6,079 nucleotides of DNA from Clostridia bacterium. Lineage in GTDB: Bacteria > Bacillota > Clostridia > Oscillospirales > RGIG577. This document shows positions 3,863 through 6,079 of this stretch, one piece after another. Every line of letters starts with the position of its first letter. The stretch's first letter is position 1. Both the position numbers and the translations under genes were made by a program. A model generated the notes under the pieces. It searched no databases and was not told where the DNA came from. It saw only the letters and a program-made list of their open reading frames with translations. The stretch is taken from positions 1 to 6,079 of the forward strand of contig JAFOLN010000262.1 in NCBI GenBank assembly GCA_017419325.1, in the 5' to 3' direction.

Positions 3863-6079
3863 TTATTTCAGGTTCACCTGCACGAACGCGCATTTTGCCG
3901 TAAACGTGCCGGAATTTACCCACATGAGCTTTACCATGGCTCCGCTTCCGATGGACGCGGTGCCGGGCTCCGTCAGTATCTTTACGTCAGTCATCTGTCC
4001 GTTCGCGCCGTACGTCGCGGCGTATACCGGAGCTGACGGCGACACATCGCCCGTCACGGTGACGGAGGAAGTCTTTACCGTGCAGGTTATGGTCTCGCCC
4101 GTTTTCGCGTCGGTGCGCGTAACGGTGGCAAGCTCCTCTTCGCCCGTCAGCGTGCTTATCGCCTCGGCCGCGTTCATAATGAAGTCGTAATCCATTTTAA
4201 CGCCCGCGTAGCTTACGACCGTGCCCGAAACCATAATGTCCGTTCTCTCAAGGTCGAAGGATGCGGGGTCGTCGGCCGTGAAGATGACCTGCTTTGCGAA
4301 GTAATCGCTCATTATTATGTCCGTCTGATAGACCGACGAGGAGAGGTAGCCCGTATTGGGCACTCTGTACTCGGGCACGAAGGTTATTTTGCCCGGGATG
4401 AGGTTTCCGTCGGTATCGACAAGGTTTATCCTCGTCTTCGCGCTGTCGTAGCTGTCGGTGTTCGACGGAATCTTCGCGCTCTCCTGCGCGCTCATGTCAA
4501 CGAGCGACTCCATCTGCATGTACTTACTGAAGCCGACGGTGACCGAGCCGGGAACAGGCGCTCCGCTTTCGTCCTTCGTCTGTGCCGCGAGCACCACCTC
4601 GGGGTTCTTCGTCGAAAGAAGGCCTATGTTTACCTGCGTATGCTCGGGCGGCACCGTCATGGACTTCGTTTCCGCGTCGGCAAATTCCGCCGATTCGCGC
4701 TTGTCCTCGAAACGCACCTTCCACTCGCCCGCGGGAACGTCCCAGCCGTAGCGTCCCTTTGCGTCCCTTGATTCGGCCGGGGTGTACTCGACGCCAGTCC
4801 GGCTGTTTATGCCCGTTGCCGCTTCGCTTGTCAATACCGGGTTCTCCTGTCTTTCGTCCGCATTCTCGTTCGGGTCGCTCCAGTCAACGAAGCCGGAGCC
4901 CGTGCCCTCCATTATGGTGCTCGTTATGCCCGAAACGCGGTTGTCCTCGGTTGCCTCGAATACGTAGCCCGAGGGGTCAATGTAGAGGTTGAACTTCGGG
5001 AAGTTGTCGTCGAACCTGTAGTAAAGCGGCGGCGTCTTGCCGTTCAATACGTCCTCAACGGCCTCTCTTATGAGCCGTTCTCTTTCGGCCTTGTTCCAGT
5101 TCTCGCGCTCCGCTATCTTTCTCCACTTCTCGTAGAGCTCTCGTTCATACTGCTCCCTGTCCCTTATGCGCCTCTGATCCTGACGTGCGATCTCCGCGCA
5201 GATGGAGCGCATGATGGAGTCGTATTCCTGGCCTAAATTCTTGACGGTAAAGCTGTTTATGCCGTTATAGCCGAACGTGCCTATGGTAATAGCGAGCTTT
5301 ACGGGAGGCGCTCCGCTCGTTACTGCCTTTCCTGCGACGCTGCCGCCGTTTACAAGGCTGCTGTCAAGGTATACCTTGGCTCTGAGCGCCTCGTACGCCT
5401 GTATTTCGTTTGAAAGCGTCCGGATGGCCTTTGCGCTCTGGGGATCCTTCGGGTCCAGGAGACTGAGCGTTGCGTAAAGCGAGCTTGAATCCTTGCCCTG
5501 CGGTCCCTTCGATATCTTATATGTTGTATACGTTGCGCCGGCTATGAGCATGCCCTGGCTTGCGTAGCCTTTTACGGTGGGAGTCAAATACTTTGATATA
5601 CCGCCTGCCACGGCCGCCATCGATGTCTGAAGCGTCGCTTTGTCGGAGTCAAGCTGCGCCGTTGCCTCCATCGTTATGCCCATGTCGCGCCTTAACTGCT
5701 CGCCGCCCGTAATCGAACCCGTTATGCGAACGAGCGTAAGCTCGCCGGTAGGACCGCCCGTAATGCCCGAAGCATTACTCATCATCGCGTCAACTGCCGC
5801 CTTGGGAAGATACTTTTCGGTCACGGTCGCTATATCGAGCCTTCCGCCGGCTATGAGCGCAGTGCCCTCCGCATTGTACTGCGAATTGTCCTCGGTCGTT
5901 CTCTTTTCGTATACGGTGCCGTAGTCGCTGTCGAATTTCGTCCATATCGTGGAAGACTTCTTGTCAGCGGACACTTCTATGCCGTTTTCAATGAACGCAT
6001 CGTAGAGCGCCTTTATATCGGCGGACTGATATACCGTCTTGTCAGTCATGTCCACGGTGGTGGTCATCTTGTTTTCGGC
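3863..6079 (-). CDS. Large probable surface protein with carboxypeptidase-regulatory-like/Ig-like module, 5' end cut by window edge
   Basis: The frame is open to the right edge, giving 738 residues before the TAA at 3865-3863. The first Met (6067-6065) has no ribosome binding site (preceding bases GCCGAAAACAAG) and no signal peptide follows, so the true start lies outside. Numbering from that Met: 1-280 is not recognised, rich in Thr/Ser/Gly; 281-342 is a long charged helix (QDQRRIRDREQYERELYEKW) that may form a coiled coil; about 362-480 reads YIDPSGYVFEATEDNRVSGI ... YGWDVPAGEWKVRFED ... VPPEHTQVNIGL, a carboxypeptidase-regulatory-like beta-sandwich known from clostridial surface proteins; 490-626 holds FSKYM and VVSYAGVKM, the usual following Ig-like segment; 673-734 is a C-terminal module shared with the next protein. 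Role is probably structural or adhesive at the cell surface. No catalytic motif was found. Export is inferred, since the signal peptide is not in view. Confidence 0.87.
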   Translation of the reverse strand, partial: AENKMTTTVDMTDKTVYQSADIKALYDAFIENGIEVSADKKSSTIWTKFDSDYGTVYEKRTTEDNSQYNAEGTALIAGGRLDIATVTEKYLPKAAVDAMMSNASGITGGPTGELTLVRITGSITGGEQLRRDMGITMEATAQLDSDKATLQTSMAAVAGGISKYLTPTVKGYASQGMLIAGATYTTYKISKGPQGKDSSSLYATLSLLDPKDPQSAKAIRTLSNEIQAYEALRAKVYLDSSLVNGGSVAGKAVTSGAPPVKLAITIGTFGYNGINSFTVKNLGQEYDSIMRSICAEIARQDQRRIRDREQYERELYEKWRKIAERENWNKAERERLIREAVEDVLNGKTPPLYYRFDDNFPKFNLYIDPSGYVFEATEDNRVSGITSTIMEGTGSGFVDWSDPNENADERQENPVLTSEAATGINSRTGVEYTPAESRDAKGRYGWDVPAGEWKVRFEDKRESAEFADAETKSMTVPPEHTQVNIGLLSTKNPEVVLAAQTKDESGAPVPGSVTVGFSKYMQMESLVDMSAQESAKIPSNTDSYDSAKTRINLVDTDGNLIPGKITFVPEYRVPNTGYLSSSVYQTDIIMSDYFAKQVIFTADDPASFDLERTDIMVSGTVVSYAGVKMDYDFIMNAAEAISTLTGEEELATVTRTDAKTGETITCTVKTSSVTVTGDVSPSAPVYAATYGANGQMTDVKILTEPGTASIGSGAMVKLMWVNSGTFTAKCAFVQVNLK
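3866..4051 (-). other. C-terminal module, paralogous to the end of the amidase protein
   Basis: The last 62 residues (GDVSPSAPVYAATYGANGQM ... VKLMWVNSGT ... VNLK) align end to end with the amidase protein's last 62 residues. The DNA also keeps similarity, for example the 13 bases GACACATCGCCCG occur in both, at about 4040 and 703 on the plus strand. This suggests a copied module or two descendants of one ancestral ending. Confidence 0.75.
4628..4984 (-). other. Carboxypeptidase-regulatory-like beta-sandwich domain
   Basis: Residues 362-480 (counted from the Met at 6067) show DPSGYVFEATEDNRVSGI at the start, a NPVLT strand, GRYGWDVPAGEWKVRFED and a closing VPPEHTQVNIGL. I recognise this order from modular clostridial exported proteins, where the domain is thought to be structural. 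Between NPVLT and GRYGWDVP there is a segment of about 25 residues (SEAATGINSRTGVEYTPAES) that seems longer than the version I know, where a short turn is usual. Confidence 0.6.
5042..5227 (-). other. Highly charged helical segment, possible coiled coil
   Basis: Residues 281-342 are dominated by Arg, Glu, Gln and Lys with hydrophobic residues at irregular 3-4 spacing (IMRSICAEIARQDQRRIRDR, then EKWRKIAERENW). No Pro or Gly occurs until NGKTPP at 342-347. It separates the unrecognised N-terminal part from the beta-rich C-terminal part and could be a stalk or an oligomerisation helix. Confidence 0.55.

Noticed and set aside
3642..3923. In-frame upstream extension of the amidase gene by 94 codons to an ATG at 3923
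   Set aside because: It would overlap the end of the upstream gene, run through the hairpin and the promoter, and bury the signal peptide. The ATG at 3641 has a ribosome binding site and is followed at once by a signal peptide.
6065..6067. ATG as the true start of the right-hand gene
   Set aside because: There is no ribosome binding site and no signal peptide, and the frame remains open to the window edge, so it is treated as an internal Met of a truncated gene.
1..6079. CRISPR arrays, transposases, tRNA/rRNA genes, phage or toxin-antitoxin genes
   Set aside because: No regularly spaced repeats, no transposase or integrase motifs, and no clover-leaf or rRNA-like sequence were found; the space is almost fully used by the three surface-protein genes.

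Overview
This window looks like chromosomal DNA from a Gram-positive member of the Firmicutes, most likely an uncultured gut-type Clostridia. This is inferred from the protein architectures: an Amidase_6-type secreted amidase, BspA-like leucine-rich repeats, and the 'DPSGYVFEA ... WDVPAGEW ... FSKYM ... SYAG' module. The genus cannot be told from the sequence. All three recognisable genes lie on the minus strand, so the gene order in the direction of transcription runs from the right end of the window to the left.

Right part (6079 to 3863): the C-terminal 738 residues of a large, probably exported protein whose start lies outside the window. It has an unrecognised N-terminal part, a long charged helix, a carboxypeptidase-regulatory-like/Ig-like module and a short C-terminal module. 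It is followed by a strong hairpin (3814-3845) that probably ends its transcript.

Middle (3641 to 528): a complete 1037-residue secreted modular protein. In order it has a signal peptide, an N-terminal region, a papain-like putative amidase domain, a four-cysteine zinc-ribbon-like knuckle, an SH3-like domain, a PKD/Ig-like domain, FN3, a C-type-lectin-like domain, a second FN3, and a C-terminal module homologous to the end of the preceding protein. A good extended -10 promoter (3723-3751) lies between the hairpin and this gene, so it is probably its own transcription unit.

Left part (375 to 1): the first 125 residues of a secreted BspA-like leucine-rich-repeat protein, cut by the window edge. 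The 152-base gap upstream of it holds a TATAAT box and a small inverted repeat but no clear terminator.

Taken together this is a cluster of cell-surface proteins: one likely cell-wall-active enzyme with several binding modules, next to two proteins likely to be adhesins or surface structures. No mobile element, CRISPR array, tRNA or rRNA gene was seen. The most interesting points are the C-terminal module shared by two adjacent proteins (about 52% identical, no gaps) and the unusual domain combination of the amidase. I see no convincing evidence of a wholly new system.
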